33,883 bases of DNA from Pseudomonadota bacterium (lineage in GTDB: Bacteria > Pseudomonadota > Alphaproteobacteria > Caulobacterales > Caulobacteraceae), in assembly GCA_021816155.1 (NCBI GenBank), contig JAKAZA010000027.1, forward strand, positions 1 through 33,883, given 5' to 3'. The notes beneath the pieces are model-generated. The model did no database searches. It was not told the DNA's origin and saw only the letters and a program-made list of their open reading frames with translations. Below, one piece after another: positions 23,441 through 31,674 of this stretch; the first letter of the stretch is position 1; the number at the start of each line of letters is the position of its first letter. A program made the translations under genes and the position numbers.

Positions 23441-24427
23441 TTGTCCAGAGGTGCGCCGCGGCCGCTGATCGCCACGCTGACGCCGAATCCGGCGCTCGAC
23501 GTGTCGTTCACGGTCGAGGGCGTATCGGCAGGCCGCAAGCTGCGGTGTCACGACGTACGGCGCGATCCCGGCGGCGGCGGTTTGAACGTGGCGCGGGTGA
23601 TCCGCCGCCTGGGCGGGCGCACGCTGGCGATCTTCCCGGCTGGCGGTCCGATCGGAAAGCAGCTCGAGGCGATGGTGCGCGCCGAGCGGGTCCCGTACGT
23701 CGCCCAGCAGATCGCCGGCGAGACGCGCGAGGACTTCACGGCCGAGGACCGCGTCAACCAGACGGAATACCGCTTCGTCCTGCCGGGGCCCCGGCTTCGC
23801 CGCAGCGAGGCGAACGCGCTGCTGGAAGCCGCGGCCGGCCTGACTCCGACGCCGGCCGTGCTGGTCGCCAGCGGCAGCCTGCCACCTGGCGCGCCAGTCA
23901 CCTTCTATGGCCGTCTGGCGAGCGCCGCGCGAGCGGCCGGCGCCCGGCTCGCGCTCGACACCGCTGGCGCGCCACTCGAACGCGCGCTCGCCCAGGGTGT
24001 GTGGCTGGTGAAGCCCAACCTCGACGAACTTGAGACGCTCGTCCGCCACCCGCTGCCAGACGCGGACGCGCGCCTGGCCGCCTGCGCGACGCTGGTGGAC
24101 AGCGGCCGGTGCCAGGTGGTCGCGCTGTCGATGGGGTCGCAAGGCGCGCTGCTCGTGACCGCGGACGAGGCCTGGCGCGCCGCCGCGCCGATGATCTCGC
24201 CGCTAAGCACCGTCGGCGCCGGCGACAGCTTCATGGCGGCGCTGGTCATGGCGCTTGCGGCTGGCGTCAACGCGCCGGATGCGCTTCGGCGCGCCGTCGC
24301 GGCCGGGTCGGCCGCGCTGATGGCGCCCGGCGCCCAGCTTTGCCGCGCCGCCGACGTACAGGCGCTGGAGAACCGCATCCGCCTCGAGCCGGTCAGCGCC
24401 ACTCGATCCCGCCCACCAGCAGCTTGA
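23441..24427 (+). CDS. pfkB: ATP-dependent 6-phosphofructokinase, PfkB type
   Basis: A 328-aa PfkB-family kinase that closely follows E. coli Pfk-2, which converts fructose 6-phosphate to fructose 1,6-bisphosphate with ATP. Shared blocks include TLTPNPALD (12-20), KLRC (33-36), GGGGLNVAR (44-52), AIFPAGGPIG, YRFVLPGP, SGSLPPG (144-150), VKPNLDEL and STVGAGDS with the catalytic base Asp262. The KLRC and YRFV-PG blocks set it apart from 1-phosphofructokinase. The start is a TTG, because GGAGAT lies about 6 nt upstream and no ATG or GTG is in frame nearby. The 3' end overlaps the convergent PAS-protein gene by 35 nt. Position near stress- and oxygen-type regulatory boxes suggests use in low-oxygen carbon flow, but this is inference. 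Confidence 0.85.
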   Translation: MSRGAPRPLIATLTPNPALDVSFTVEGVSAGRKLRCHDVRRDPGGGGLNVARVIRRLGGRTLAIFPAGGPIGKQLEAMVRAERVPYVAQQIAGETREDFTAEDRVNQTEYRFVLPGPRLRRSEANALLEAAAGLTPTPAVLVASGSLPPGAPVTFYGRLASAARAAGARLALDTAGAPLERALAQGVWLVKPNLDELETLVRHPLPDADARLAACATLVDSGRCQVVALSMGSQGALLVTADEAWRAAAPMISPLSTVGAGDSFMAALVMALAAGVNAPDALRRAVAAGSAALMAPGAQLCRAADVQALENRIRLEPVSATRSRPPAA

Positions 24428-24845
24428 TGTGCCCTTCCCCCCAGGTGGGCAGCAGCAGGCGCGCGTAAGGTCGCTGCGCGCCGGCGCTGGTCCGATGCCG
24501 GTAGAGGGTCGGCGCGCCGCTCTCGACTGTCGCCTCGGCTTGGGAGCGGACGTAGGCGAGCGCAGGCGGCAGGTCGACCTCGTCGAGGAAGCGCCCGGCC
24601 AAATCTCCGACGGCCGTGGCGTTGGGTGTCGCGGCGAGGTCGAGGCGGAAGCGCAGCGGCCGTTCGAAGACGCCGAGCACGAAGGCGTCGGACACCGCCG
24701 CTTCCACTTCCGCCATGTCGAGGTCGTCGGCGAACGGCATCGTCGCCTCGCCGCGCAAGAGGCCACGCCAATAGTCGATGAGCGCGCCCAGCCTCGGACC
24801 CGGGACGCCGTCGAGCGCGAACGGGATATCGGCGGGCTTGGTCAT
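24393..24845 (-). CDS. PAS_5-type protein
   Basis: A 150-aa protein that reads like the PAS_5 (formerly DUF) family of alphaproteobacteria. It has LGALIDYWRGLLRGEATMPFADDLDMAEV, then a FERPLRFRLDL core, LAGRFLDEVDLP, and LLLPTWGEGHIKLLVGGIEW at the end. There is no output domain, so it may sense a ligand or act as a partner for a kinase. The ATG at 24845 follows AAGGAG by about 9 nt. The 3' end overlaps convergent pfkB by 35 nt. A TTGA-N6-TCAA box about 77 nt upstream suggests FNR/FixK-type control. The ligand is unknown. Confidence 0.68.
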   Translation of the reverse strand: MTKPADIPFALDGVPGPRLGALIDYWRGLLRGEATMPFADDLDMAEVEAAVSDAFVLGVFERPLRFRLDLAATPNATAVGDLAGRFLDEVDLPPALAYVRSQAEATVESGAPTLYRHRTSAGAQRPYARLLLPTWGEGHIKLLVGGIEWR

Positions 24846-24915
24846 CGGACGGGGCTCCTTCCGTCGCCGCGTGGTTGCGGCCACGGCAGGCTGGCCGCCG
24901 CGGACGAAGCGCGCC

Positions 24916-24929
24916 TTGACCTCCGTCAA
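24916..24929. promoter_or_regulatory. FNR/FixK-type box upstream of the PAS_5 gene
   Basis: TTGACCTCCGTCAA is a perfect TTGA-N6-TCAA match; including flanks it reads CTTGAC-N4-GTCAAG, fully symmetric over 6+6 bases. It lies between the D-aminoacylase stop (24942) and the PAS_5 start (24845), both minus strand, in the right place to control the PAS_5 gene separately from its upstream neighbour. Confidence 0.6.
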
Positions 24930-24941
24930 GCTGGCCGAGGC

Positions 24942-26687
24942 TCAGCCCGTCGGGGTCCGCTCGCCGCGCAGAAGGCCGCCGGGCGTGGCGCCGGTCCAGG
25001 CGCCGTTCTCGAACGTCACCTCGCCCGACTTGACGGTCCACCGGTAGCCGCGGCTCGTTTGCAGGAGGCGCGAGCCGCCGGCCGGCAGGTCATGGACGAT
25101 CTGCGGCGGACTGAGCGCCAGCGCGTCGAGGTCGATCACGTTGAGGTCGGCGAGGTAGCCCGGCGCGATCACGCCGCGGTCGCGCCAGCCCACGTGCTCG
25201 GCGTTGCGCTGGGTGTAGCCGTGCACCAGGGCCTCCACGGACGCCTTCAGCCCAGACTTCGAGCCGCGCGACCAGAGCCCGATCGTGGTGGTCGGGAAGC
25301 TTCCGTCGCAGATCGCGCCGCAGTGCGCGCCGCCGTCGGAGAGGCCGTAGAGCGCGTGCGGGCCCGTCATCATGCCGTAGACGTCGTCCAGGTTGCCGCG
25401 GGCGTAGTTGATGAGCGGCATGTAGATCAGCCGCCGCCCGCCCTCCTCCATCAGCGTATCGTAGACGAGCGCCGCGGCGTCCTTGCCGGCGCGCGCCGCC
25501 TCGGCGCCGAGCGAGGCGGCCTCGGCCGGCTCGTAGTCGACCGGGTCGCTCATGCGGAACATGCGCGCGTAGCCATGGGTGATCAGCGCAGCGAGGCCGC
25601 CCTGCGGGCGGATGCCGTCATGCTCGGCGAGAATGGCGGCCCGCACGGCCGGATCGGCGAGGCGGGCGAGGCGCTCGGCCACGCCGGCGCCGGTCGATAT
25701 CCGGCGGAACGTCGGCGTGATGAAGAACGGATTCGCGCTCGAGGCGAACGACAGCAGGATGCCGATCGGCCGCGGCGCGACCTGGGCGCTGACGGGAAGG
25801 CCGTCAGCGGTCATCGCCTCGATCTCGGCGAAGATCATCTTCCAGCGGTCGGGCGCATCGTCGGTCTGCTGGACGGTGAACGAAAGGCGCCGCCCGCTCG
25901 CCTGCGCGAGGCGCCGGATCAGCGCCAGCTCGGCGCGGGCGAAGTCGTCGTCGGGCGTGAGATAGGCGTCCGAGATAAGCTGGATCACACCCTTGCCGGC
26001 CCGCTTGAGAGCGCCCGCGATCCCCATCAGCTCGGCGTCGCCCGCGGTCAGCGTGCCGATGTTGGCGCCGTCGCGGCTGCGGTGGACGTAGGTGCGCGAG
26101 GTGGAGAAGCCGAGCGCGCCCGCCTCCAGCGCCTCGGCGGTGAGATTGGCCATGCGCTCGATCTCGGCCTCGCTCGGCTGCTCGGTGTGGTCGGCTCCCC
26201 GCTCGCCCATGACGTACGTCCTGAGCGCCGCGTGCGGCAGGTGGGCGCCGATGTCCATGGTGTAGGACCGCCGCCCGAGCGCGTTCAGGTAGTCCGGGAA
26301 GCTCTCCCAGTCCCACGTCAGCCCTTCGGCCAGGGCCGTACCGGGAATGTCCTCGACGCCCTCGAGCAGCGCGATCAGCCAGTCGTGCTTGTCGCCGTGC
26401 GCCGGCGCGAAGCCCACGCCGCAGTTGCCCATCGCGATCGACGTGACGCCGTTGATCGACGAAGGCGCGAGCACGCTGTCCCAGCAGACCTGGCCGTCGT
26501 AGTGGGTGTGGATGTCGACGAAGCCGGGCGTGACGAGCGCGCCGTCGGCGTCGAGCGTGCGCCTGGCCGCGCCGGCGACCTTGCCAACCTCCACGATCCG
26601 CCCGCCGTCGACCGCGACGTCGCCTGCGAACCGAGCCACGCCGGTGCCGTCTGCGATGACCCCGTTCCTGATCACCAAGTCATGCAT
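24942..26687 (-). CDS. N-acyl-D-amino-acid deacylase family amidohydrolase
   Basis: A 581-aa amidohydrolase (Amidohydro_3 family) related to D-aminoacylases and N-acyl-D-glutamate deacylases. It has the N-terminal scaffold [16 protein letters not shown], a metal motif [11 protein letters not shown] (His60 and His62), a GNCGVGFAP loop and a SDGGAHCG metal segment. The C-terminal beta sheet ([14 protein letters not shown]) folds back on the scaffold domain. The ATG at 26687 has GGAGG about 9 nt upstream. It is divergent from the acyl-CoA dehydrogenase across a 168-nt promoter region with palindromes. Many close relatives in catabolic clusters have no known substrate, so D-amino-acid use is only one possibility. 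Confidence 0.86.
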   Translation of the reverse strand: MHDLVIRNGVIADGTGVARFAGDVAVDGGRIVEVGKVAGAARRTLDADGALVTPGFVDIHTHYDGQVCWDSVLAPSSINGVTSIAMGNCGVGFAPAHGDKHDWLIALLEGVEDIPGTALAEGLTWDWESFPDYLNALGRRSYTMDIGAHLPHAALRTYVMGERGADHTEQPSEAEIERMANLTAEALEAGALGFSTSRTYVHRSRDGANIGTLTAGDAELMGIAGALKRAGKGVIQLISDAYLTPDDDFARAELALIRRLAQASGRRLSFTVQQTDDAPDRWKMIFAEIEAMTADGLPVSAQVAPRPIGILLSFASSANPFFITPTFRRISTGAGVAERLARLADPAVRAAILAEHDGIRPQGGLAALITHGYARMFRMSDPVDYEPAEAASLGAEAARAGKDAAALVYDTLMEEGGRRLIYMPLINYARGNLDDVYGMMTGPHALYGLSDGGAHCGAICDGSFPTTTIGLWSRGSKSGLKASVEALVHGYTQRNAEHVGWRDRGVIAPGYLADLNVIDLDALALSPPQIVHDLPAGGSRLLQTSRGYRWTVKSGEVTFENGAWTGATPGGLLRGERTPTG

Positions 26688-26740
26688 GCGCCGATCCTCC
26701 CGTGCGCTGGTTTGCGCCCCATGCAGCGCTCCCGCAAGCG

Positions 26741-26795
26741 TGACGTCAATCGATTCAAACGGTTGTTTGACAGCGCGCGGGCGCCGGGGCAATTT
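26741..26795 (+). promoter_or_regulatory. Divergent promoter with a PsrA-like palindrome over a -35 box
   Basis: Three symmetric elements lie close together: TGACGTCA (26741-26748), AATCGATT (26748-26755) and TCAAAC-GGTT-GTTTGA (26755-26770). The last contains CAAAC-N4-GTTTG, the form of site reported for the fatty-acid-responsive TetR-type repressor PsrA. The consensus -35 TTGACA at 26767-26772 overlaps its right arm, with CAATTT (26790-26795) as a weak -10 after 17 nt. A repressor bound there would block polymerase to the dehydrogenase gene. Confidence 0.5.
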
Positions 26796-26855
26796 GCCCA
26801 AGCTGCGATAGGACGCAGCCGGCGCGTGGGGCGCCCTGAGGAGGAGACGTTCATC

Positions 26856-28133
26856 ATGGCGGACGACCAGGAGCTGATGGAGCGCGCGATGAGCGCGATG
26901 GACCTGGAGGCCGAGCTCAACAACCTCGGCATGTCGAAGGAGGCGCGCCCGCTCTACGAGGCGGTGAAGCGGCACATCGCCGAGAACGTCGCGCCGATGG
27001 CCGAGGAGTACAACCGCGAGAACGAGACCAAGGCCGACCGGTGGAGCTACACGCCGCGCCAGCTGGAGCTGCTGGAGGGCGCCAAGAACAAGGCCAAGGC
27101 GGCGGGCCTGTGGAACTTCTTCCTGCCGACCTCCGAGATCGGCCGCGGCCTCACCAACCTCGACTACGCCTACATCGCCGCCGAGCTCGGCAAGCAGCCT
27201 TTGGCCTCGGAGACGCTGAACTGCTCGGCGCCCGACACCGGCAACATGGAGGTGCTGGAGAAGGTCGGCACGCCTGAGCAGAAGGAGAAGTGGCTGAAGC
27301 CGCTGCTCAATGGCGAAATCCGCTCGGCCTTCGGCATGACCGAGCCGGGCCTGGCCTCGTCCGACGCCAAGAACATCGCCTGCCGCGCGGAGCTGATCGG
27401 CGACGAATGGGTGATCAACGGCGAGAAGTACTACATCTCGGGCGCCGGCGATCCGCGCTGCAAGATCATGATCCTGATGGTGCAGACCAGCCCCGACGCG
27501 CCGACGCAATTCCGCCAGTCGCAGATCCTGGTGCCGATCCCGACGCCCGGCCTCACTATCCTCGGACCGATGCACGTCTTCGGCCATGACGACGCCCCGC
27601 ACGGCCACATGCACCTCAAGCTGGAGAACGTGCGCGTGCCGAAGGAGAACATCCTCCTGGGCGAGGGTCGCGGCTTCGAGATCAGCCAGGTGCGCCTTGG
27701 TCCCGGCCGTATCCACCACTGCATGCGCTCGATCGGCCAGGCCGAGCGCGCGCTGGACCTCATGGTGAAGCGCGGCGCGACCCGGACCGCATTCGGCAAG
27801 CCGATCATCCAGCTCGGCAAGAACATCGAGGTCGTGTCCCGCGCCCGGATCGAGATCGAGGCGATGCGGCTGATGGTCCTGAAGGCGGCCAAGGCGATGG
27901 ACGTGCTCGGCAACCGCGAGGCGCGCGTCTGGGTGCACATGGTCAAGGCGATGGTGCCCGAGCGGGTCTGCCAGATCATCGACCAGGCCATCCAGATGCA
28001 CGGCGCCACGGGCGTCTCGCAATGGACGCCGCTGGCGGGCATGTACACCAGCCAGCGCACCCTGCGCATCGCTGACGGCCCGGACGAGGTGCACCACATG
28101 GTGGTCGGCCGCGCCGAGCTGAGCCGGCACTAG
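26856..28133 (+). CDS. Acyl-CoA dehydrogenase, ACAD10/11-like
   Basis: A 425-aa acyl-CoA dehydrogenase resembling the ACAD10/ACAD11 branch, which acts on long, branched or hydroxylated acyl-CoAs. It has AFGMTEPGLASSDAKNI, the flavin strand EWVINGEKYYISGAG, GRIHHCMRSIGQAERAL, and the C-terminal TLRIADGPDEVHHMVVGR typical of the branch. GAGGAGGAGA precedes the ATG by about 9 nt. A long open frame upstream of this start is antisense to the deacylase and is not coding. A strong terminator follows the gene. With the PsrA-like operator upstream, I infer that it belongs to a fatty-acid-responsive unit. Confidence 0.92.
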   Translation: MADDQELMERAMSAMDLEAELNNLGMSKEARPLYEAVKRHIAENVAPMAEEYNRENETKADRWSYTPRQLELLEGAKNKAKAAGLWNFFLPTSEIGRGLTNLDYAYIAAELGKQPLASETLNCSAPDTGNMEVLEKVGTPEQKEKWLKPLLNGEIRSAFGMTEPGLASSDAKNIACRAELIGDEWVINGEKYYISGAGDPRCKIMILMVQTSPDAPTQFRQSQILVPIPTPGLTILGPMHVFGHDDAPHGHMHLKLENVRVPKENILLGEGRGFEISQVRLGPGRIHHCMRSIGQAERALDLMVKRGATRTAFGKPIIQLGKNIEVVSRARIEIEAMRLMVLKAAKAMDVLGNREARVWVHMVKAMVPERVCQIIDQAIQMHGATGVSQWTPLAGMYTSQRTLRIADGPDEVHHMVVGRAELSRH

Positions 28134-28162
28134 GCGCGAACTCGACCGCGGATCAGACTGAG

Positions 28163-28206
28163 GGCGACCGGCGCGGCCCACGCGGCCGCGCGGTCGCCTC
28201 TTTCTG
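28163..28206 (+). terminator. Rho-independent terminator of the acyl-CoA dehydrogenase
   Basis: A long stem forms from 28163-28178 and 28184-28198 (GGCGACC/GGTCGCC, then GCGCGGCC/GGCCGCGC, with one bulged G), with loop CACGC, directly followed by TCTTTCT. It starts 29 nt after the dehydrogenase stop and isolates that gene from the downstream cyclase cassette. Confidence 0.8.
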
Positions 28207-28296
28207 AAGCGCGGACGCGACACGGCGAGCCGTCTGCAGGACTTGCCTCATACGCCGGGGCTGGTCGTCCGGTGCGGCTTTCGCCTAGTAGGCGTA

Positions 28297-30228
28297 ATGA
28301 GCGGCGTGTTCGGCATCCTGCGCCTCGACGGCGGCGCAGTCGAGGAAAGCGACCTCCGGCGGCTGGCCGATGCGATGGCGCATCGCGGGCCGGACGGGCG
28401 GGAGTTCGCCACGGCGGGTGCTGTCGGCCTCGGGCATTGCCTGATGCGCTTGACGCGCGAAGACGCATTCGAGGCGCAGCCGCTCTTCGACGACGAGCTG
28501 ATCCTCGTCGCGGACGCCAGACTGGACAATCGCGCCGAGCTGGCCGACGCGCTCGGCATTCCCGCCCGGACGCTGGGCCAGACGCCGGACAGCGCCCTGA
28601 TCCTCGCCGCCTACAAGGCCTGGGGCGAGCACTTCGCCGAGCGCCTGCTGGGCGACTTCGCTGTCGCGGTCTGGGACGGCGCAGCGAAGAAGCTGGTGCT
28701 GGCGCGCGACCACATGGGTCAGCGCGGACTGCTCTTCCATCGCGACGAGCGCCGCTTCATCTTCGCATCCGACCGCGCGGCGCTTTGGAAGCATCCGGAC
28801 GTGCCGCAGACGCCGCTGGACGACGCCGCCATCGGCCGGCTGCTGATTCACGACCTCACCATTTGAGACGACAGCGCCGCCCTCGGCCGGATCACCGGCT
28901 TCGGCGCGGGCAGCGTGCTGACCGTCGGTGCGGACGGCGCTTTCGCCGTTCGACGCTACTGGTCGCCGCGCGCCGACCCGGTTCATGAGGGCAGGGACGA
29001 GGCCTACTACGTCGCCGCCTACCGCCGCGTGCTCGGCGAGGCGGTCGCCTGCCGCCTCGCCCGGCTCACCGCACCGCCGGGCCTGATCTTCAGCGGCGGC
29101 TACGACAGCGGCGGCATCGCGGCTTTGGCCGGAAGCACGCCCGTCCCCGGCGGCAAGCTGATCGCCGCGGCGTCGGTCATGCCGGCGGATTATCGTGGCG
29201 ACATCCGCCACGCGCGCCATTGGGTGGAGCTCTGCGCGCGCCACATGCCCTGGCTCGACGTGCGCTACGTCACCCGCCAGGGCAAGAGCATCCTCACCGG
29301 TCTCCAACGGCGCTTCATCGAGCGGGGCGCGCCCGTGGGCGCATACCACTTCGTGCAGCACGAGCTGCTCGCGAGCCTTGCCGCCGCAGGCGCGCGCCTG
29401 ATCATGGACGGACATGGCGGCGACTACACGCTGAACCCGCGCGGCCAGGCGGCGCTGGCGCGGCATCTGGCGAAGGGCCAGCTCCGACGCTTCCTGAAGG
29501 AGCTGCCCGCCCACCGGCGGCTCGGGACCCACCGCTCATGGTGGGCGCTGATCAAGCTGGACGTCGCAGTCATGCTGGCGCCGGCCTGGGCCCTGAAGCT
29601 CTGGCGGCGCATCCGCCGCGGCCCCGCGCCGGTCTGGGCCGACCAGCCGATCGCCGAGCCTTTCGCCCGGGAATTAATGGCCAGGGGCGAGATCGACCCC
29701 CGCAACCTGCGGCTCAGCGTTCAGCGCGAAACCGAAATGCGCGCGCGACTGCGCGAGGCGCTGGAGCTCGTCGCCGCCGCGCCCGGTCCGGGCATCGGCG
29801 CCGAGGCGGTGGAGCACGGCCTCGACCTCACGCGGCCGTTCCACGACAAGCGCGTGGTGGAGCTGGCGCTCGCCATCCCCGAAGACCTCTACGTGAAGCA
29901 CGGCCGCAACCGCTATCTCGCCTGCCTGGCGCTGAAGGACCTCTATCCGCCGGAGTTCCAGACCCGCTGGCGCATGAACGACGACGAGATCCCCGACTTC
30001 CAGCGCATGGCCAAGTCCATCGAGCCGCAGATGTTGGAGGACCTGGCCCGCATGGAGCAATCGCCCATGCTCGCCCGCTACATCGACTTCGGCAAAATCC
30101 GCAGGCTGCTCGCCGCACGGCCAACCGCCGACGACCACAACTCAGGCTGGGAGCAGGAGACGCAGCTGGCGCTCGGCGGCTATCTCGCCGCCCGCTACAT
30201 CGAATGGGCGCGGCGGGATAATCGCTAG
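28297..30228 (+). pseudogene. Asparagine-synthetase-like (lasso-cyclase type) protein with in-frame stop
   Basis: One continuous frame of 644 codons is interrupted only by TGA at codon 190 (28864-28866). Sequence on both sides is protein-like and family-typical. The N-terminal domain is a glutaminase-like fold (MSGVFGILRLDG, AHRGPDG, LARDHMGQRGLLF) but lacks the usual Cys after the start Met, so it cannot use glutamine that way. The C-terminal domain has the ATP-pyrophosphatase loop FSGGYDSGG (residues 265-273) and a GHGGDYTLNP segment. This Cys-less AsnB form is the type that makes the isopeptide bond in lasso-peptide clusters. With the TGA read as a stop, only the inactive N-terminal domain would be made; the C-terminal half could start at GTG 28915. 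A small CGCCTA-G-TAGGCG hairpin (28282-28294) precedes the ATG. Confidence 0.82.
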
Positions 30229-30443
30229 AGCGCTTGGCGCGCGGGCCGAACGCGGCCACCACTGCGCTGTCGACATGCCCGGACCCGGCCCCCGCTCGCT
30301 GCGCATGGCGGGGTGGGCTGAGGCGGGACACCGCGCCGCAAGCGAGCGATTCTGGATTTCTGCATGGCTAGGCTTTTACCTTTCCCGGCGCAGCGGCTAA
30401 GTTGTCGGAGATCGGGACACGAGGAAAGAGACGCGGGCGGGCC
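30229..30443 (+). other. Intergenic region with possible short peptide ORFs
   Basis: This 215-nt gap inside the cassette is where a precursor peptide gene could sit. A 41-codon ORF runs from ATG 30275 to TAA 30400 and ends in an aromatic stretch (ERFWISAWLGFYLSRRSG). A 45-codon frame starts at TTG 30235 and ends at 30372. Neither has a good ribosome site, nor the Thr before the core and ring acid expected of a lasso precursor. Small GGCCG/CGGCC symmetry at 30244-30257 is the only hairpin. The 3' part is AT-richer and may hold the promoter of the PqqD-like gene. Confidence 0.3.
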
Positions 30444-30719
30444 TTGAGCACATTTTTGCACCATAATGACAAGATTATCGGCGCGCCAGTGGGTGAAGAC
30501 GATCTCGTGATGCTCAGCGTTGAGACCGGTTGCTACTTCAGCACCAACGTCGTTGGCCGGAGACTATGGGAGTTGCTGGAAACACCCAGAACTATACCCG
30601 ATTTGCGGCAGGCGGTCTGCGCCGAATTTGATATCGACGAAGCGACCTGCGAGGCCGACATCGTCGACTTCGTGCGTGAGCTGATGGGCAATGGCCTGAT
30701 CCAGTCCGTGGAGGCGTAG
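30444..30719 (+). CDS. PqqD-like peptide-binding protein (RiPP recognition element)
   Basis: A 91-aa PqqD-family protein, the winged-helix fold that binds leader peptides of ribosomally made, modified peptides (B1 in lasso clusters). It has VMLSVETGCYFSTNVVGRRLWELLE, then a DLRQAVCAEFDIDEATCEADIVDFVRELMGNGLIQ helix pair, the normal order and length. The start is not certain: TTG at 30444 gives a family-like length and has GGAAAGAG at 30423-30430, while TTG at 30402 would add 14 basic residues of no clear value. The gene is visibly less GC-rich than its neighbours. It stands between the cyclase-like gene and the kinase gene, so I infer that it presents a peptide to these enzymes. A free-standing PqqD protein for another substrate is possible. 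Confidence 0.8.
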   Translation: MSTFLHHNDKIIGAPVGEDDLVMLSVETGCYFSTNVVGRRLWELLETPRTIPDLRQAVCAEFDIDEATCEADIVDFVRELMGNGLIQSVEA

Positions 30720-30762
30720 GCATGGTGGAGGCGGCCAGCAGAGCCCGACGCGCTTGAACGGG

Positions 30763-31674
30763 ATGGCGTACAGCTACCGCATAAGCGGGCTCACGGTCGC
30801 TTGCGACTTTCCCTTGGCTGGCGCGGTCGCGACGGAGCCCGCCGTAACGCCGGACGTGCGCGTACGGCTGGCGGACGTACCGCAGACGCTGGAAGGCGGC
30901 GCGGCGCTCGGACCCAATTGGGACATGTTCGGCGAGGATTTCCTGCTGAGGGCGCCCCGGCTGGCGCGATTCCTGATCCGCGGCGGGCGCGAAATCGTCA
31001 TCGCGCTGGAAGACGGCGCCACCGCCCGCGACGCCAGCGCCTACGTGCTGGGCACCGCCTTCGGCATCCTCCTGCACCAGCGCGGCGCCCTGGTGCTTCA
31101 CGGTGCGGCGGTGGCGCGCGGCGGCGAGGCGATCGCGATCTGCGGTCATTCAGGCGCCGGCAAGTCCACCCTCGCCGCAGCGCTCTGCCGCCGGGGTTGG
31201 GCGTTGGTCACCGACGATCTCTGTGCGCTCAGCCCCGGCGACGACGGACGCCCGGTCATCCGGCCGGACGGCCGGCAGCTGAAACTATGGCAGGAGGCGG
31301 TCGAGGCGCTGGACCTCGGCGAGCAGCGCGGCGAAGCGGTGCTCGCTAGGTTCGAGAAGTACTTTGTCGCGCCGGCCGAGGTCGCCACCGAGGCCACGCC
31401 CCTGCGGGCGATCTACGTGCTTCGCGAATCGCGTCCGCCGCTGACCGACGGGATCGAGCCCCTGCCGTTGCCCGACGCGATGCACATGCTGGACCGCGAA
31501 GCCTACCGGCCTGGGTTACGGCTGAAGATGGGCGTGCGGCCCGAGCTGGTGGCCCAGAGCGCCGGCATGCTGGCGCACGTGCGGATGTTCGAGCTCACCC
31601 GGCCGCGCGACCTCGCCAGGCTTCCCGAGACCGTCGAGGCGCTGCTGGCCCACTGGGAACTGGCGGCGGCGTGA
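30763..31674 (+). CDS. HPr-kinase-like kinase (HprK-related)
   Basis: A 303-aa protein with the C-terminal HPr kinase/phosphorylase fold. It contains the P-loop GHSGAGKSTL (residues 128-137), the LHGAAV strand and the DD motif of VTDDLCAL (151-152), which coordinates the metal and the Ser hydroxyl. The first about 100 residues differ from classical HprK. Families of this kind sit next to PqqD-like proteins; in some lasso clusters an HprK-like kinase phosphorylates the peptide's C-terminal Ser. The ATG at 30763 gives the typical opening MAYSYRISGLTVACDFPL; TTG 30754 is the alternative and neither has a clear ribosome site. The stop overlaps the sulfotransferase start by 4 nt (GTGA). Confidence 0.82.
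   Translation: MAYSYRISGLTVACDFPLAGAVATEPAVTPDVRVRLADVPQTLEGGAALGPNWDMFGEDFLLRAPRLARFLIRGGREIVIALEDGATARDASAYVLGTAFGILLHQRGALVLHGAAVARGGEAIAICGHSGAGKSTLAAALCRRGWALVTDDLCALSPGDDGRPVIRPDGRQLKLWQEAVEALDLGEQRGEAVLARFEKYFVAPAEVATEATPLRAIYVLRESRPPLTDGIEPLPLPDAMHMLDREAYRPGLRLKMGVRPELVAQSAGMLAHVRMFELTRPRDLARLPETVEALLAHWELAAA

Noticed and set aside
24429-26855. Long open plus-strand frame in front of the acyl-CoA dehydrogenase start
   Set aside because: It is antisense to the clear deacylase gene, has Arg/Gly/His-rich low-information content and no family match; such frames are common in very GC-rich DNA.
26688-28223. Long open minus-strand frame running into the deacylase
   Set aside because: It is antisense to the acyl-CoA dehydrogenase; the deacylase family scaffold begins exactly at the ATG at 26687, which has a good ribosome site.
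28864-28899. TGA 28864 as a selenocysteine codon with a downstream hairpin (GCCGG-ATCA-CCGGC)
   Set aside because: The hairpin is short and of a kind expected by chance at this GC content, the position is not a redox residue in AsnB-like proteins, and no selenium gene is in the window.
30235-30372. 45-codon TTG frame as lasso precursor
   Set aside because: No ribosome site, no leader Thr, Pro/Arg/Ala-rich random-like content; an Ala-to-Asp 9-residue ring could be drawn but nothing else supports it.
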